Assembly: GCF_900111675.1 (NCBI RefSeq)
Contig: NZ_FOHO01000006.1
Coordinates: 161,224-225,223 of the forward strand
DNA: 64,000 nt
Reading direction: 5' to 3'
Source: Paracoccus homiensis
Lineage (GTDB): Bacteria > Pseudomonadota > Alphaproteobacteria > Rhodobacterales > Rhodobacteraceae
Part shown: positions 54,763 through 63,660 of the stretch, one piece after another
Layout: each line of letters starts with the position of its first letter
Numbering within the stretch: the stretch's first letter is position 1
Translations under genes and position numbers: made by a program
The notes under the pieces: generated by a model
Told to the model about the DNA's origin: nothing
What the model saw: the letters and a program-made list of their open reading frames with translations, nothing else
Database searches by the model: none

Positions 54763-56673
54763 ATGAAAAACCTGCGCACGCATGGAAAATCCACGATCGT
54801 CTGGCTGCTGATGGGCATGCTGGTCCTTGGCCTTGGGGGCTTTGGCGTGACCAGCTTCTCGGGCGGTTCGTCCGAGATCGGCTCGGTCGGTGGAACCAAG
54901 GTGACCGCGAATGATTACGCGCGGGCGCTGACGAACCAGATTCAGGCCTATTCGCAGCAGGCAGGCCAGCAGGTGACCATGGCGCAGGCGCAGGCCATCG
55001 GCCTGCCGCAGTCGATCCAGGCGCAATTGTTCACCGCCGCCGCCCTGGGCGAACAGGCCCGCAGGATCGGTGTTTCGGTCGGCGATCAGCGCGTCGTCCG
55101 GTCGATTTCGCAGGCCGACGGCTTCAAGGGCCCGAATGGCAGCTTTGACCGCGCGGCCTATGGTGCGGTTCTGCGCAATCAGGGTCTGAGCGAAGGTGAA
55201 TTCGAGGAACAGGTTCGTCAGGACGAAGCGCGCCTGCTGTTGCAACGTGCCGTGATCGGGGGCGTGACCGCCCCGCAACCCCTGGTCGAGCAGACCGCAG
55301 GCTGGCTGCTGGAGCGGCGCGATATCAGCTGGCACGAACTGACGGAAGAAGAGCTTGCCGCCCCGGTCGAGGATCCGGATGAAGCGACACTGAAATCCTG
55401 GCACGAGGCCAATGCCGCCCGTTTCACCGCGCCCGAAACCCGCAAGATCACCTATGTCTGGCTGACGCCCGAGATGTTGCAGGATGAGGTCGATCTGGAC
55501 GAGGCCGCGTTGCGTGACAGCTATGAACAGCGCATCGACGAATTCCAGCAACCCGAACGTCGCATCACCGGCCGCCTGATCTTCCCCTCGCTGGAAGAAG
55601 CCGAGGCCGCGAAAGCGCGTCTGGACAGTGGTGAGGTTCCGTTTGAAACCATCATCGCGGAACGCGGTCTTTCGGTCGATGAGATCGATCTGGGGGAAAT
55701 GACCCAAGATGATCTGGGCGCGGCTGGCGAGTCGGTCTTCGCGCTGGACGGTCCGGGCGTCGTCGGCCCGATCCAGACCGATCTTGGCCCGGCGCTGTTT
55801 TCGATGAACGCCATTCTGGACCCGATCGACATCTCGTTCGAACAGGCGCAGGCGGACCTGCGAGGCGAGGCGGCGCTGGATCGGGCGGCCCGGATGATCG
55901 ACGACCGCCTGGACGAATATGAGGACCTTCTGGCCGGTGGCGCGACCCTGGAAGATGTCGCCGCCGAGACGCCGATGGAGCTTGCCCAGATCGACTGGTC
56001 GGATGACATGAACCCCGATCACGGCAGCATCGCAGCCTATCCCGCCTTCCGCGAACAGGCCGTCGAAGTGACCGAGAACGATTTTCCGACATTGGAGCGT
56101 CTGAATGACGGCGGCATCTTTGCCATGCGTCTCGATGAGGTCGTCGCACCGACGCTGATCGCCTTTGACGAGATCCGGGACGAGGTCGCCGAGGATTGGC
56201 GCGCGGAAGAACAGCACCGTCAGTTGCTGGCCCGTGCCGAGGAACGCCGCGTCGAGGCCGCCGCCGACCCTGTGCCTGAAACCGATCAGCCCGAAGATGG
56301 TGACACCGCAGCGGCCGATGACAACAGCGCCCCCGTCGCCCTGACCTGGACGCAGGATACGGACCTGACCCGTGATGGCTGGATCGACGGGCTGCCCATG
56401 GATGTTCTGACGCAGGCCTTTGCCATCGACGAACCCGGTTCGGTCGAGGTCGTGGATGCTGGCAATCGTGTCTTTCTGGTTCGTCTGGACGCGGTTCACG
56501 CCGCCGATCTGGGCACCGAGGACGGGGTGCGTGTCTCATCCGCCGTGCAGCAGCGGCTGGGCCAGTCGCTGCAAACCGATATCTTCGACTATTATGCCCG
56601 CGCCGCGCAGCGTCAGGCCGGGATCGAAGTCAATCAATCGGCGATCAACGCCATCAACGCACAGATCCAGTGA
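54763..56673 (+). CDS. Membrane-anchored peptidyl-prolyl isomerase chaperone, PpiD-like
   Basis: 636 residues. A short cytoplasmic tail (NLRTHGKST) and one membrane segment (about residues 12-28) are followed by a SurA/PpiD N-terminal helical domain and a parvulin-like region (about 235-360, IAERGLSVDEIDLGEMTQ). It folds outer-membrane proteins emerging at the translocon. The N-terminal YARALTNQIQAYSQQAGQQ is typical. AAGGAAGG precedes the ATG, and its stop overlaps the trpE start. Confidence 0.9.
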   Translation: MKNLRTHGKSTIVWLLMGMLVLGLGGFGVTSFSGGSSEIGSVGGTKVTANDYARALTNQIQAYSQQAGQQVTMAQAQAIGLPQSIQAQLFTAAALGEQARRIGVSVGDQRVVRSISQADGFKGPNGSFDRAAYGAVLRNQGLSEGEFEEQVRQDEARLLLQRAVIGGVTAPQPLVEQTAGWLLERRDISWHELTEEELAAPVEDPDEATLKSWHEANAARFTAPETRKITYVWLTPEMLQDEVDLDEAALRDSYEQRIDEFQQPERRITGRLIFPSLEEAEAAKARLDSGEVPFETIIAERGLSVDEIDLGEMTQDDLGAAGESVFALDGPGVVGPIQTDLGPALFSMNAILDPIDISFEQAQADLRGEAALDRAARMIDDRLDEYEDLLAGGATLEDVAAETPMELAQIDWSDDMNPDHGSIAAYPAFREQAVEVTENDFPTLERLNDGGIFAMRLDEVVAPTLIAFDEIRDEVAEDWRAEEQHRQLLARAEERRVEAAADPVPETDQPEDGDTAAADDNSAPVALTWTQDTDLTRDGWIDGLPMDVLTQAFAIDEPGSVEVVDAGNRVFLVRLDAVHAADLGTEDGVRVSSAVQQRLGQSLQTDIFDYYARAAQRQAGIEVNQSAINAINAQIQ

Positions 56674-58178
56674 TGAATCTTTCGCCTGAGTTCACGGATT
56701 TCGAGGCCGGCTGGGCCGAAGGTCGCAACCAACTGGTCACGATCCGTCTTGCCGCCGATCTGGACACGCCGGTCAGCCTGATGCTGAAACTGGCCGAGGC
56801 CGCCCCGATGAGCTTTATGCTGGAATCGGTCACGGGTGGCGAGGTGCGGGGCCGTTACTCGATCGTCGGCATGAAGCCCGATCTGATCTGGCAATGTCGC
56901 GACGGCAAGGCAACGATCAATCGCAGCGCCCGTTTTGCCGATGATTTCCAGCCCGATGACCGCCCCGCATTGGACAGCCTGCGCGCGCTGATCGCGGAAA
57001 GCCGGATCGATCCGATGCCTGACGGCGTGCCACCGGTGGCAGCCGGGCTGTTCGGCTATCTGGGTTACGACATGATCCGGCTGGTTGAACATCTGCCGAA
57101 TGTGAACCCGGATCCGCTGAATCTGCCCGACGCGATGATGATGCGGCCCTCGGTCGTGGCGGTTCTGGATGGCGTCAAGGGCGAGGTGACGCTGTGCGCC
57201 CCCGCGTGGCACGACGGCAGCGACAATGCCCGTGCTGCCTATGCCCGCGCCGCCGAACGGGTCATGGATGCGCTGCGATCACTGGACCGTCAGCCGACCG
57301 AGCCGCGCGCCCTGGGCCAGGACGCGAAGATCGGCGAGCCGATCTCGAATTTCGCCAAGCCCGACTATCTGGCCGCGGTCGAAAAGGCCAAGGAATATAT
57401 CAGCGCGGGCGACATCTTTCAGGTGGTTCCGTCGCAGCGTTGGCGCATGGATTTTCCGCTGCCGCCCTTCACGCTGTATCGCAGCCTGCGTCGCACCAAT
57501 CCTTCGCCCTTCATGTTCTTTCTGAACATGGGCGGTTTCCAGATCGTCGGTGCCAGCCCCGAGATCCTTGTTCGTCTGCGCGAGGGCGAAGTGACCGTGC
57601 GGCCGATTGCCGGCACGCGTCCGCGCGGCGCCGATGAAGCCGAGGATCGCGTCCTTGAAGCCGATTTGCTGGGCGACCAGAAGGAACTGGCCGAGCATCT
57701 GATGCTGCTTGATCTGGGCCGCAACGATGTCGGGCGCGTCGCACGCCCCGGCACCGTGCGCCCGACCGAGCAGTTCACGATCGAGCGTTACAGCCACGTC
57801 ATGCATATCGTCTCGAACGTGGTGGGCGAATTGCGTGAGGGTGAAGATGCGCTGTCCGCGCTGCTGGCCGGGTTGCCTGCGGGGACTGTCTCCGGGGCGC
57901 CCAAGGTGCGCGCGATGGAGATCATCGACGAGTTGGAGCCCGAAAAGCGCGGGGTCTACGCCGGTGGCGTCGGCTATTTTGCCGCCAATGGCGAGATGGA
58001 CATGTGCATCGCGCTGCGCACCGGGGTCATCAAGGATCAGGCGCTGTATATTCAGGCCGGTGGCGGCGTCGTCTATGACAGCGACCCCGAGGCCGAGTTT
58101 CAGGAAACCGTGAATAAAAGCAAAGCCTTGGCGCGGGCGGCAGAGGGCGCTGCACGCTTTGTCCGCGGAAATGGCTAG
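56673..58178 (+). CDS. trpE: Anthranilate synthase component I
   Basis: 501 residues. It makes anthranilate from chorismate with TrpG. The conserved blocks ADLDTPVSLMLKLAEA, SPEILVRL, RPIAGTRPRG, LLDLGRNDVGRVA and GAPKVRAMEIIDELEP are present. The ATG at 56673 overlaps the ppiD stop by one base (TGATG). Partner trpG is on the other strand at 52754. Confidence 0.97.
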   Translation: MNLSPEFTDFEAGWAEGRNQLVTIRLAADLDTPVSLMLKLAEAAPMSFMLESVTGGEVRGRYSIVGMKPDLIWQCRDGKATINRSARFADDFQPDDRPALDSLRALIAESRIDPMPDGVPPVAAGLFGYLGYDMIRLVEHLPNVNPDPLNLPDAMMMRPSVVAVLDGVKGEVTLCAPAWHDGSDNARAAYARAAERVMDALRSLDRQPTEPRALGQDAKIGEPISNFAKPDYLAAVEKAKEYISAGDIFQVVPSQRWRMDFPLPPFTLYRSLRRTNPSPFMFFLNMGGFQIVGASPEILVRLREGEVTVRPIAGTRPRGADEAEDRVLEADLLGDQKELAEHLMLLDLGRNDVGRVARPGTVRPTEQFTIERYSHVMHIVSNVVGELREGEDALSALLAGLPAGTVSGAPKVRAMEIIDELEPEKRGVYAGGVGYFAANGEMDMCIALRTGVIKDQALYIQAGGGVVYDSDPEAEFQETVNKSKALARAAEGAARFVRGNG

Positions 58179-58184
58179 GATATG

Positions 58185-58212
58185 AAAAAGGCGGTCCCGA
58201 AGGACCGCCTTT
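58185..58212. terminator. Bidirectional terminator between trpE and the PRC-barrel gene
   Basis: AAAGGCGGTCC (58187-58197), loop CGAA, GGACCGCCTTT (58202-58212): a perfect 11-bp stem. On the minus strand TTTT continues after it, on the plus strand TTTCTTG. Confidence 0.85.
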
Positions 58213-58231
58213 CTTGTCTGCGTGGCGCGGC

Positions 58232-59059
58232 TTAGTTGGCCGGCTGCTCTTCGGGCATTTCCTCTGCTTCGGTCGCAGCGGCGCCGTCCATTGCCTCTTC
58301 GGCGTCAACTTCACCCTCGGCCGGGGTCATGCTGTCGGCGGCTGCCGGGTCCATCGTGTCGGTGCCACCTTCGGCAGGTGCGATCGCGTCCGTACCGCCC
58401 ATCGCATCGCCTTCTGCGGGGGCCATGGCGTCACCTTCGGCGGGTGCCATCGGATCGCCTGCGGCAGGTGCCATCGGGTCGGTCGCCATGGCATCGTCAC
58501 CTGCTGCCGGGGCCATCTCGCCTTCGGCCGCCGGGGCCGATTCCTGATCGCGGAACACGTATTCCGGCGCGGCGTCGGCTTCGTCCTTGGTCAGTTCGCT
58601 GGTGATTTCCTGCGCGTCATAGTTCACGGTCAGGGTTTCCCAAGGCACGGCGATCTGCTTTTCACCGATGCCGAGGAAGCCACCGACACCGATCACGGCG
58701 GCGATCATGCTGCCGCTTTCGCCATCGACGATCAGGTCGTTGATGTCGCCGATCCCTTCGCCATCGGGCGAGGTGACGGTGGCGTCGGTAATCCAGTCAA
58801 GACGCAGTTCATTTGCGGCTTGCTGCTGGGCAACCTTGCCGCTGGCGGCGACTTCCTGGGCCATGGCCTCTTGTTCGGCTGCCGCAGCATCCGCGTCGGT
58901 CGTTTCCTCGGCGCCTGCCTCGGGCATTGCCGTGCTGTCCATCTGCGCCGAGCTTTCGTCGGCAGCAGTGGCCGCGGGATCGGCGGCAGTGTCTTGGGCA
59001 TAGGCAGCCGTCATCGACAGGGGCAGGGCAAAAGCGGTGGTCAAAAGAAGCTTACGCAT
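58232..59059 (-). CDS. Exported PRC-barrel protein with acidic tandem-repeat tail
   Basis: 275 residues. A signal peptide (residues 1-21, ending AYA) is followed by an acidic spacer, then a PRC-barrel domain (about residues 84-160: WITDATVTSPDGEGIGDINDLIVDGESG, in blocks, then IAVPWETLTVN). The C-terminal 110 residues are a run of short MAP-A-x-GD repeats (MAPAAGD, MAPAEGD) with high Ala/Glu/Asp content. Function unknown; such proteins are envelope or stress related in alphaproteobacteria. GGAGG lies seven bases before the start. Confidence 0.85.
   Translation of the reverse strand: MRKLLLTTAFALPLSMTAAYAQDTAADPAATAADESSAQMDSTAMPEAGAEETTDADAAAAEQEAMAQEVAASGKVAQQQAANELRLDWITDATVTSPDGEGIGDINDLIVDGESGSMIAAVIGVGGFLGIGEKQIAVPWETLTVNYDAQEITSELTKDEADAAPEYVFRDQESAPAAEGEMAPAAGDDAMATDPMAPAAGDPMAPAEGDAMAPAEGDAMGGTDAIAPAEGGTDTMDPAAADSMTPAEGEVDAEEAMDGAAATEAEEMPEEQPAN
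58320..58530. repeat. Tandem short repeats inside the PRC-barrel gene
   Basis: Imperfect units of about 24 bases built around GGTGCCATCGG/GGGGCCATGGC encode MAPA(A/E)GD repeats. They are in phase with the codon frame and diverged at third positions, so they are protein repeats and not a CRISPR array. Confidence 0.75.
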
Positions 59060-59361
59060 GTCTTCCTCCAGTTAGTTCAACGTCCTCCGCCACGTCGGCG
59101 GCGCGTTTCGGGAAGACAATGACGGGCCCCGTATCGCAGTTCCTTGGACTGACAAATGATGTGCGGAAACGCGCCAAAGGTCCGTTTCCCAGGCGGTGTC
59201 CTGAGAATGTCGGAATCTATTATTACCATTTTAGATCATAGGGTTGCACTGTGTATTTCGTTCTCGCAAATACTTGCCGGAAAACTGGATGCGTCGCGCA
59301 GACAAAAGCCGCCCAACGCGAATTGGGCGGCCTGGACAGGTGATGGGGCTGGTTTCCGGGC
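59060..59361. other. 302-base intergenic stretch
   Basis: It holds the promoter region of the PRC-barrel gene on the minus strand, an AT-rich stretch (about 59210-59270), and the gpt terminator (59304-59331). The only open frames here are short and lack codon bias or a ribosome site. A GGAAC lies about 95 bases upstream of the PRC start, but the matching -10 of a stress sigma is imperfect. Confidence 0.5.
59304..59331 (-). terminator. Terminator of gpt
   Basis: GCCGCCCAA (59308-59316), loop CGCGAA, TTGGGCGGC (59323-59331), followed on the minus strand by TTTT (AAAA at 59304-59307). It lies about 30 bases after the gpt stop. Confidence 0.8.
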
Positions 59362-59862
59362 CTAGTCGTCGCCGCGGAACGGCTGAACATATTGCAGCGC
59401 CATGTCCCAGGGGAAGAAGATCCAGGTGTCCTGGCTGACCTCGGTCACATAGCTTTTGACCATCGGCTTGCCCTTCGGCTTGGCATAGACGGTCGCCAGA
59501 TGCGCCTTGGGATACATCTGGTGGATAAGTTCCAGCGTCCGACCGGAATCGACCAGATCATCGACGACCAGTATGCCCTCGCCATCGCCCATCAGTTCGG
59601 CATCCGGCTGTTTCAGCACTTCCAGCTGGCCCTGACCCGCCTCGTTGCCGACGCCCTTGTAGGACCGGATCGAGATCGTATCGATGGTGCGAATGTCCAG
59701 TTCGCGCGCGACGATCATGGCCGGTACAAGTCCGCCACGGGTCACGGCCACGACCGCACGCCACGGGGTTCCGTCCAGCCGCCAGGCCAGTGCGCGTGCA
59801 TCGCGGTGCAGTTGGTCCCAGCTTACATGAAAGCCTTTTTCGTGGGGCAGGCGGTCCATCAT
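59362..59862 (-). CDS. gpt: Xanthine(-guanine) phosphoribosyltransferase
   Basis: 166 residues, close to E. coli Gpt in pattern: [36 protein letters not shown], the PRPP loop [13 protein letters not shown] and [11 protein letters not shown]. It salvages xanthine and guanine. The ATG at 59862 has GGAG seven bases upstream. The gene lies 11 bases after the LysE gene on the same strand. Confidence 0.94.
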   Translation of the reverse strand: MMDRLPHEKGFHVSWDQLHRDARALAWRLDGTPWRAVVAVTRGGLVPAMIVARELDIRTIDTISIRSYKGVGNEAGQGQLEVLKQPDAELMGDGEGILVVDDLVDSGRTLELIHQMYPKAHLATVYAKPKGKPMVKSYVTEVSQDTWIFFPWDMALQYVQPFRGDD

Positions 59863-59873
59863 CTTGTTCTCCT

Positions 59874-60485
59874 TCAGTGGCGCAGGATCAGCGACAGACC
59901 CAATGCGCCTATCAGCGCAGCGGCCACGCGGTCGATCCACAGCTTCGCAGCATAATAACGCCGCCGCAGTAGCGGCAAAGCCATAAGACAGGCAAGCCCC
60001 GTATAGAAGGACATCTCGACCGTCAGCGCGGTTGCATAGATTGCCGCCTTGTCGCTTGCCCCGATCTGGGCGGGAAAGATCGACAGCAGCACCGCCGAAT
60101 AGAACAATGCGGGCTTGGGGTTCGACAGGTTCAGGATCAAGCCGCCCAGAAAACCGGTGCCGCGGCGCGATTCGGCCGGGTCGGGCAGGGGATCGGGTGC
60201 CCCGCGCCACATCTTCCAGGCGATCCAGACCAGATAGGCGCCGCCCAGCACCTTCAGGACAACGAAGGTCCAGGGCAGGATGCGGAACAGGACCGTCAGA
60301 CCCAGAAGCGAGAACAGGCACCAAAGCGACGCGCCAAGCGCCAGACCCCAGCCATAGGGCAGGGCGCGCCTGCGCCCCATCGAGAACGCGCTTTGGCTGA
60401 CGGCGATGACGCCGGGGCCGGGCGACAGGATCGCCACGGCCAAGGTGCTGACGAACAGCGCCAGTTGCTCGACCGTGACGATCAA
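59874..60485 (-). CDS. LysE family amino-acid exporter
   Basis: 203 residues with about six membrane segments. The [20 protein letters not shown] opening and the [21 protein letters not shown] motif are present. Substrate unknown. It sits four bases after fabI and 11 bases before gpt, so the three form one minus-strand operon. Confidence 0.9.
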   Translation of the reverse strand: MIVTVEQLALFVSTLAVAILSPGPGVIAVSQSAFSMGRRRALPYGWGLALGASLWCLFSLLGLTVLFRILPWTFVVLKVLGGAYLVWIAWKMWRGAPDPLPDPAESRRGTGFLGGLILNLSNPKPALFYSAVLLSIFPAQIGASDKAAIYATALTVEMSFYTGLACLMALPLLRRRYYAAKLWIDRVAAALIGALGLSLILRH

Positions 60486-60489
60486 GATC

Positions 60490-61317
60490 CTAGTCCTTCT
60501 TGACGGTGGCGATGTCGGGCGCGTCCACCGCCTTCATGCCGACGACGTGGTAGCCCGCATCGACGTGGTGGGTTTCGCCGGTCACGCCCGCACCCAGATC
60601 CGACAGCAGGTACAGCGCAGAATTGCCGACATCTTCCTGCGTCACATTGCGGCGCAGGGGCGAATTCAGCTCATTCCACTTCATGATATAGCGGAAATCG
60701 CCGATCCCGGATGCGGCCAGCGTGCGGATCGGACCCGCGCTGATCGCGTTCACGCGGATGGCGTCCTTGCCGAAATCCTCGGCCAGGTAACGGACGCTGG
60801 CTTCCAGCGCCGCCTTGGCGACACCCATCACATTATAGTGCGGCATCACGCGTTCGGCGCCGTAATAGGTCAGCGTCAGCAGCGAGCCGCCATCGGTCAT
60901 CATCGCCGCCGCACGCTTGGCCACGGTGGTGAACGAAAACACCGAGATGTCCATCGTCTTAAGAAAATTGTCGCGCGTCGTTTCCGCATAGCGGCCGCGC
61001 AGCTGGTCCTTGTCGGAAAAGCCGATGGCATGGACCAGAAAGTCCATCTTGCCCCATTCGTCCTGCAAGCGGTTGAAAAGCAACTCAATCGAGTCCTCGT
61101 CGCCCACGTCGCAGGGCAGCACCAGATCCGAACCCAGTTGTTCCGCCAGCGGGCCGACGCGCTTTTTCAGCGCCTCGCCCTGATAGGAAAACGCCAGATC
61201 GGCACCTTCACGCGCAAGGGCGTTCGCAATTCCCCAGGCGATGGATTTGTCATTTGCAAGGCCCATGATCAGACCGCGCTTACCGGCCATCAGGCCATTC
61301 TTCTGCTCGCTTGACAT
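60490..61317 (-). CDS. fabI: Enoyl-[acyl-carrier-protein] reductase (NADH), FabI
   Basis: 275 residues. It performs the last step of each fatty-acid elongation cycle. The opening [21 protein letters not shown], the catalytic Y-x6-K segment ([12 protein letters not shown]) and [11 protein letters not shown] identify FabI. It is the target class of triclosan-type inhibitors. It is the first gene of a minus-strand operon and diverges from pdxH. Confidence 0.96.
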   Translation of the reverse strand: MSSEQKNGLMAGKRGLIMGLANDKSIAWGIANALAREGADLAFSYQGEALKKRVGPLAEQLGSDLVLPCDVGDEDSIELLFNRLQDEWGKMDFLVHAIGFSDKDQLRGRYAETTRDNFLKTMDISVFSFTTVAKRAAAMMTDGGSLLTLTYYGAERVMPHYNVMGVAKAALEASVRYLAEDFGKDAIRVNAISAGPIRTLAASGIGDFRYIMKWNELNSPLRRNVTQEDVGNSALYLLSDLGAGVTGETHHVDAGYHVVGMKAVDAPDIATVKKD

Positions 61318-61351
61318 GTCCTGTCCCTCGCGCTTTCAACCTTCTGCGATG

Positions 61352-61380
61352 TGATTAGGACAAGTGTCATGCCGCATCAA
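61352..61380 (-). promoter_or_regulatory. Candidate fabI promoter
   Basis: On the minus strand: TTGATG (61380-61375), a 17-base spacer, TAATCA (61357-61352). It lies about 35 bases upstream of the fabI start and overlaps the 5' region of divergent pdxH. Confidence 0.45.
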
Positions 61381-61398
61381 GAAGGCAAGGAGATCCAG

Positions 61399-62013
61399 AT
61401 GGCTGATCGCGACGGAATTTTTGCGGGCGACGACCCGTTTCAGATTGCACGGACCTGGCTGGCCGAGGCCGAGAAATCCGAGCCGAACGACCCCAATGCC
61501 ATTGCCCTAGCCACGGTGGATGCGGATGGCCTGCCCGATGTGCGGATGGTCTTGTTGAAGGAAATCGACGGCGGGCCGGACGATGGCGCCTTTGTGTTCT
61601 ACACCAATTATGACAGCGCCAAGGGGCAGCAGATCGCCCAGACCGGCAAGGCGTCCTTCGTGATGCACTGGAAAAGCCTGCGTCGGCAGATCCGTGTGCG
61701 CGGGACGGTCAAGAAGGAACAGGGCGATCGCGCCGACGCCTATTTCCGCAGCCGTGCGCTGCAAAGCAGGCTTGGGGCCTGGGCGTCGAAACAGTCGCAG
61801 CCCCTTGAAGGGCGCGGAACGCTTGTCGCGGCGGCGACGCGCCAAGCCGTGTTGCAGGGCACAAATCCTGCGCGACCGCCATTTTGGGGTGGCTTCCGCA
61901 TCGCGCCGGTTCAGATCGAATTCTGGGCCGATGGTGCGTTTCGCCTGCATGACAGGTTCCGCTGGACCAGGGACGCGAAAAACCGCTGGTTTTCAACCCG
62001 TCTCTACCCGTAG
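61399..62013 (+). CDS. pdxH: Pyridoxamine 5'-phosphate oxidase
   Basis: 204 residues. An FMN enzyme that makes pyridoxal phosphate. [45 protein letters not shown] and the C-terminal RLHDRFRW are family motifs. The ATG at 61399 follows AAGGAGATCCAG; earlier in-frame starts lack this site. PLP serves glyA and the aminotransferase in this window. Confidence 0.95.
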   Translation: MADRDGIFAGDDPFQIARTWLAEAEKSEPNDPNAIALATVDADGLPDVRMVLLKEIDGGPDDGAFVFYTNYDSAKGQQIAQTGKASFVMHWKSLRRQIRVRGTVKKEQGDRADAYFRSRALQSRLGAWASKQSQPLEGRGTLVAAATRQAVLQGTNPARPPFWGGFRIAPVQIEFWADGAFRLHDRFRWTRDAKNRWFSTRLYP

Positions 62014-62178
62014 GGGTTGACCGAACCATTTTTTCGTTCGACCATTGGTTTGTTCGTGACGCCAATGTCACGGACGGAAATGTTGACGTAATGTTATGCG
62101 CATATCAATTTTCTTGAATTGGTTTTGCAGCTTCACTAAGGTTTGCATTCTGGTGCGCGTAGCGCTGTAAACGGTGTG
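62014..62178 (+). other. AT-rich leader of the cold-shock gene
   Basis: 165 bases of clearly lower GC than the flanks. TTGAAT with TAAGGT 17 bases later (near 62114-62142) is one possible promoter; TTGACG near 62083 is another. Long leaders of cold-shock genes can act as thermosensors, but no specific fold is proposed. Confidence 0.35.
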
Positions 62179-62784
62179 ATGATGACGACGGTTGAGACGG
62201 AAGCAAAGCAAGTTACGGGCATGGTCAAGTGGTTTGATCCTGCCAAAGGCTATGGCTTTGTTCTGAATGACGAAGGCGGTGCCGACATTCTGCTGCATGG
62301 CAATGTCCTGCGGAACTTCGGGCGCAGTTCGGTTGCTGACCAGTCGCATGTCACAATTCTGGTGCAGCCGACGACTCGTGGCCTTCAGGCGATCGAAGTT
62401 CTTGAAATTTCGCCGCCCAAGACGGATGGCACGCCACCGATTGCCGATCTGGATGCCGAGATTATCGAACATCTAGACTCGCTGCCGCTGCGTCCTGCGC
62501 GGGTAAAGTGGTTCGACAAGGCCAAGGGCTTTGGTTTCGCCAATATCTTCGGCATGCCGGATGATATCTTCATTCATATCGAAGTTCTGCGCCATTCGGG
62601 CTTTTCGGATCTCGCCATCGGCGAAGCCGTGGGTATCCGGGTGATCGAGGGACCGCGCGGTCTTATGGCGGCGCAGATCGTCGGCTGGGGCGTTGCTGCC
62701 GAGAACGGCAATGACGACCTGATGCCGCAAGGTTCGATGTCGAACCAGGATCAGGATGATTTTCTGGCGCATGTCGCCGAGTAG
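62179..62784 (+). CDS. Cold-shock-domain protein with two CSDs
   Basis: 201 residues. The first CSD (about residues 14-80) has GMVKWFDPAKGYGFVL and DILLHGNVL; the second (about 110-175) has RVKWFDKAKGFGFAN and DDIFIHIEVLRHSG. Both carry RNP-type aromatic motifs for single-stranded nucleic-acid binding. The linker and tail are acidic. Such double-domain proteins are common in Rhodobacteraceae. The ATG at 62179 has no strong ribosome site. Confidence 0.88.
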   Translation: MMTTVETEAKQVTGMVKWFDPAKGYGFVLNDEGGADILLHGNVLRNFGRSSVADQSHVTILVQPTTRGLQAIEVLEISPPKTDGTPPIADLDAEIIEHLDSLPLRPARVKWFDKAKGFGFANIFGMPDDIFIHIEVLRHSGFSDLAIGEAVGIRVIEGPRGLMAAQIVGWGVAAENGNDDLMPQGSMSNQDQDDFLAHVAE

Positions 62785-63277
62785 ATCTCTCAACATTGCC
62801 ATATTCCTTGGCTTCGCTTTGCTGAGTGCGGGCGGGGCAGGGGCCGCGACAACCTGTGCGATGGATCGCGCCGTGTTCTTCGGCAAGGACGGCGCTGTAT
62901 CATTCGACGTCGAAATCGCAGATGACGATGCCGAGCGTGCGCAAGGCCTGATGTTTCGGAAAAAATTACCGGCCCATCATGGAATGCTGTTCATTTATGA
63001 CACGCCCCGCGAGGTTGCGTTCTGGATGCGGAACACGCTTATCCCGCTGGATCTGATCTTTCTCGATGAGCATGGTGTCGTGCGACATATTCACCAGAAT
63101 GCGCGCCCCTTGGACGAAACACCGATACCGGGTGCCGTGGCGCAAGATCCTGATCCCGAACGCCTGATGGTTCTGGAAATTTCGGGTGGTGACGCGGAAC
63201 GCCTTGGCATTCAGCCGGGGCAGTCAATGGCGCATCCTCGACTGGATCAGACAAAAGCGGCGCGTCCTTGCAACTGA
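62771..63277 (+). CDS. DUF192 family exported protein
   Basis: 168 residues. A signal peptide (about residues 1-26) precedes the DUF192 domain: AERAQGLMFRKKLPAHHGMLF, REVAFWMRNTLIPLDLIF. Function unknown. It starts inside the cold-shock gene (14-base overlap) at 62771; an in-frame ATG at 62756 is the alternative. The two are translationally coupled. Confidence 0.88.
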   Translation: MSPSRSLNIAIFLGFALLSAGGAGAATTCAMDRAVFFGKDGAVSFDVEIADDDAERAQGLMFRKKLPAHHGMLFIYDTPREVAFWMRNTLIPLDLIFLDEHGVVRHIHQNARPLDETPIPGAVAQDPDPERLMVLEISGGDAERLGIQPGQSMAHPRLDQTKAARPCN

Positions 63278-63318
63278 CCCTTTCCGTTCCAGGATCTATC
63301 CGCTAGAAGCAGCCGAGT

Positions 63319-63395
<77 letters not shown>

Positions 63396-63410
63396 GCACT
63401 TAGCCTAGTT

Positions 63411-63660
63411 TCATGCAGGCCGTTTTACAGCTTCTTTTAGTCCGTCCGACATCGCAGGTGACAGCGCTACAAAGCGCTCGATCACCTCGGTCGCATGCTT
63501 CACGGGCCATCCCATGTGTGTTGCGATCTCCTTCAGATCAGCTCCCGCCTCCAGCAGTCGGGTGGCGGTCGTTCTGCGCGCATCATAGAGAGTATCCCTC
63601 CGGCGGAGGCCGACTGACGGGGTTTCGGCGTCAGTGCTAAGCCCGACCTTACGGCCGATC
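63411..63660 (-). pseudogene. C-terminal fragment of a phage-type tyrosine integrase
   Basis: About 80 codons remain. The block TLYDARRTTATRLLEAGADL carries the HxxR-type arginine region, then EIATHMGW and VIERFVALSPAMSD fit the C-terminal catalytic domain of tyrosine recombinases. The frame appears to run into IS66-like DNA near 63660, where integrase likeness stops. The stub lies beside the tRNA-Pro 3' end, a classical integration site, and points towards it. It cannot encode a working recombinase. Confidence 0.7.

Noticed and set aside
53374..56499. A very long open frame antisense to ppiD and the aminotransferase
   Set aside because: It follows the high-GC shadow pattern, has no recognisable domain, and both plus-strand genes there have full family motifs and ribosome sites.
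58320..58530. CRISPR-like repeat pattern
   Set aside because: The repeats are in codon phase inside an exported protein, have no unique spacers of constant length and no cas genes nearby.
59060..59160. EcfG-type stress promoter (GGAAC box) before the PRC-barrel gene
   Set aside because: The expected CGTT is missing at 16-18 bases; only CATT or CGTC at other distances.
59156..59365. Small plus-strand frame of 69 codons upstream of gpt's 3' end
   Set aside because: It runs over the gpt terminator and gene end, has no ribosome site, and its residues match no family.
62030..62065. Second SOS box near the pdxH end
   Set aside because: Two GTTC are present but 12 bases apart, not seven.
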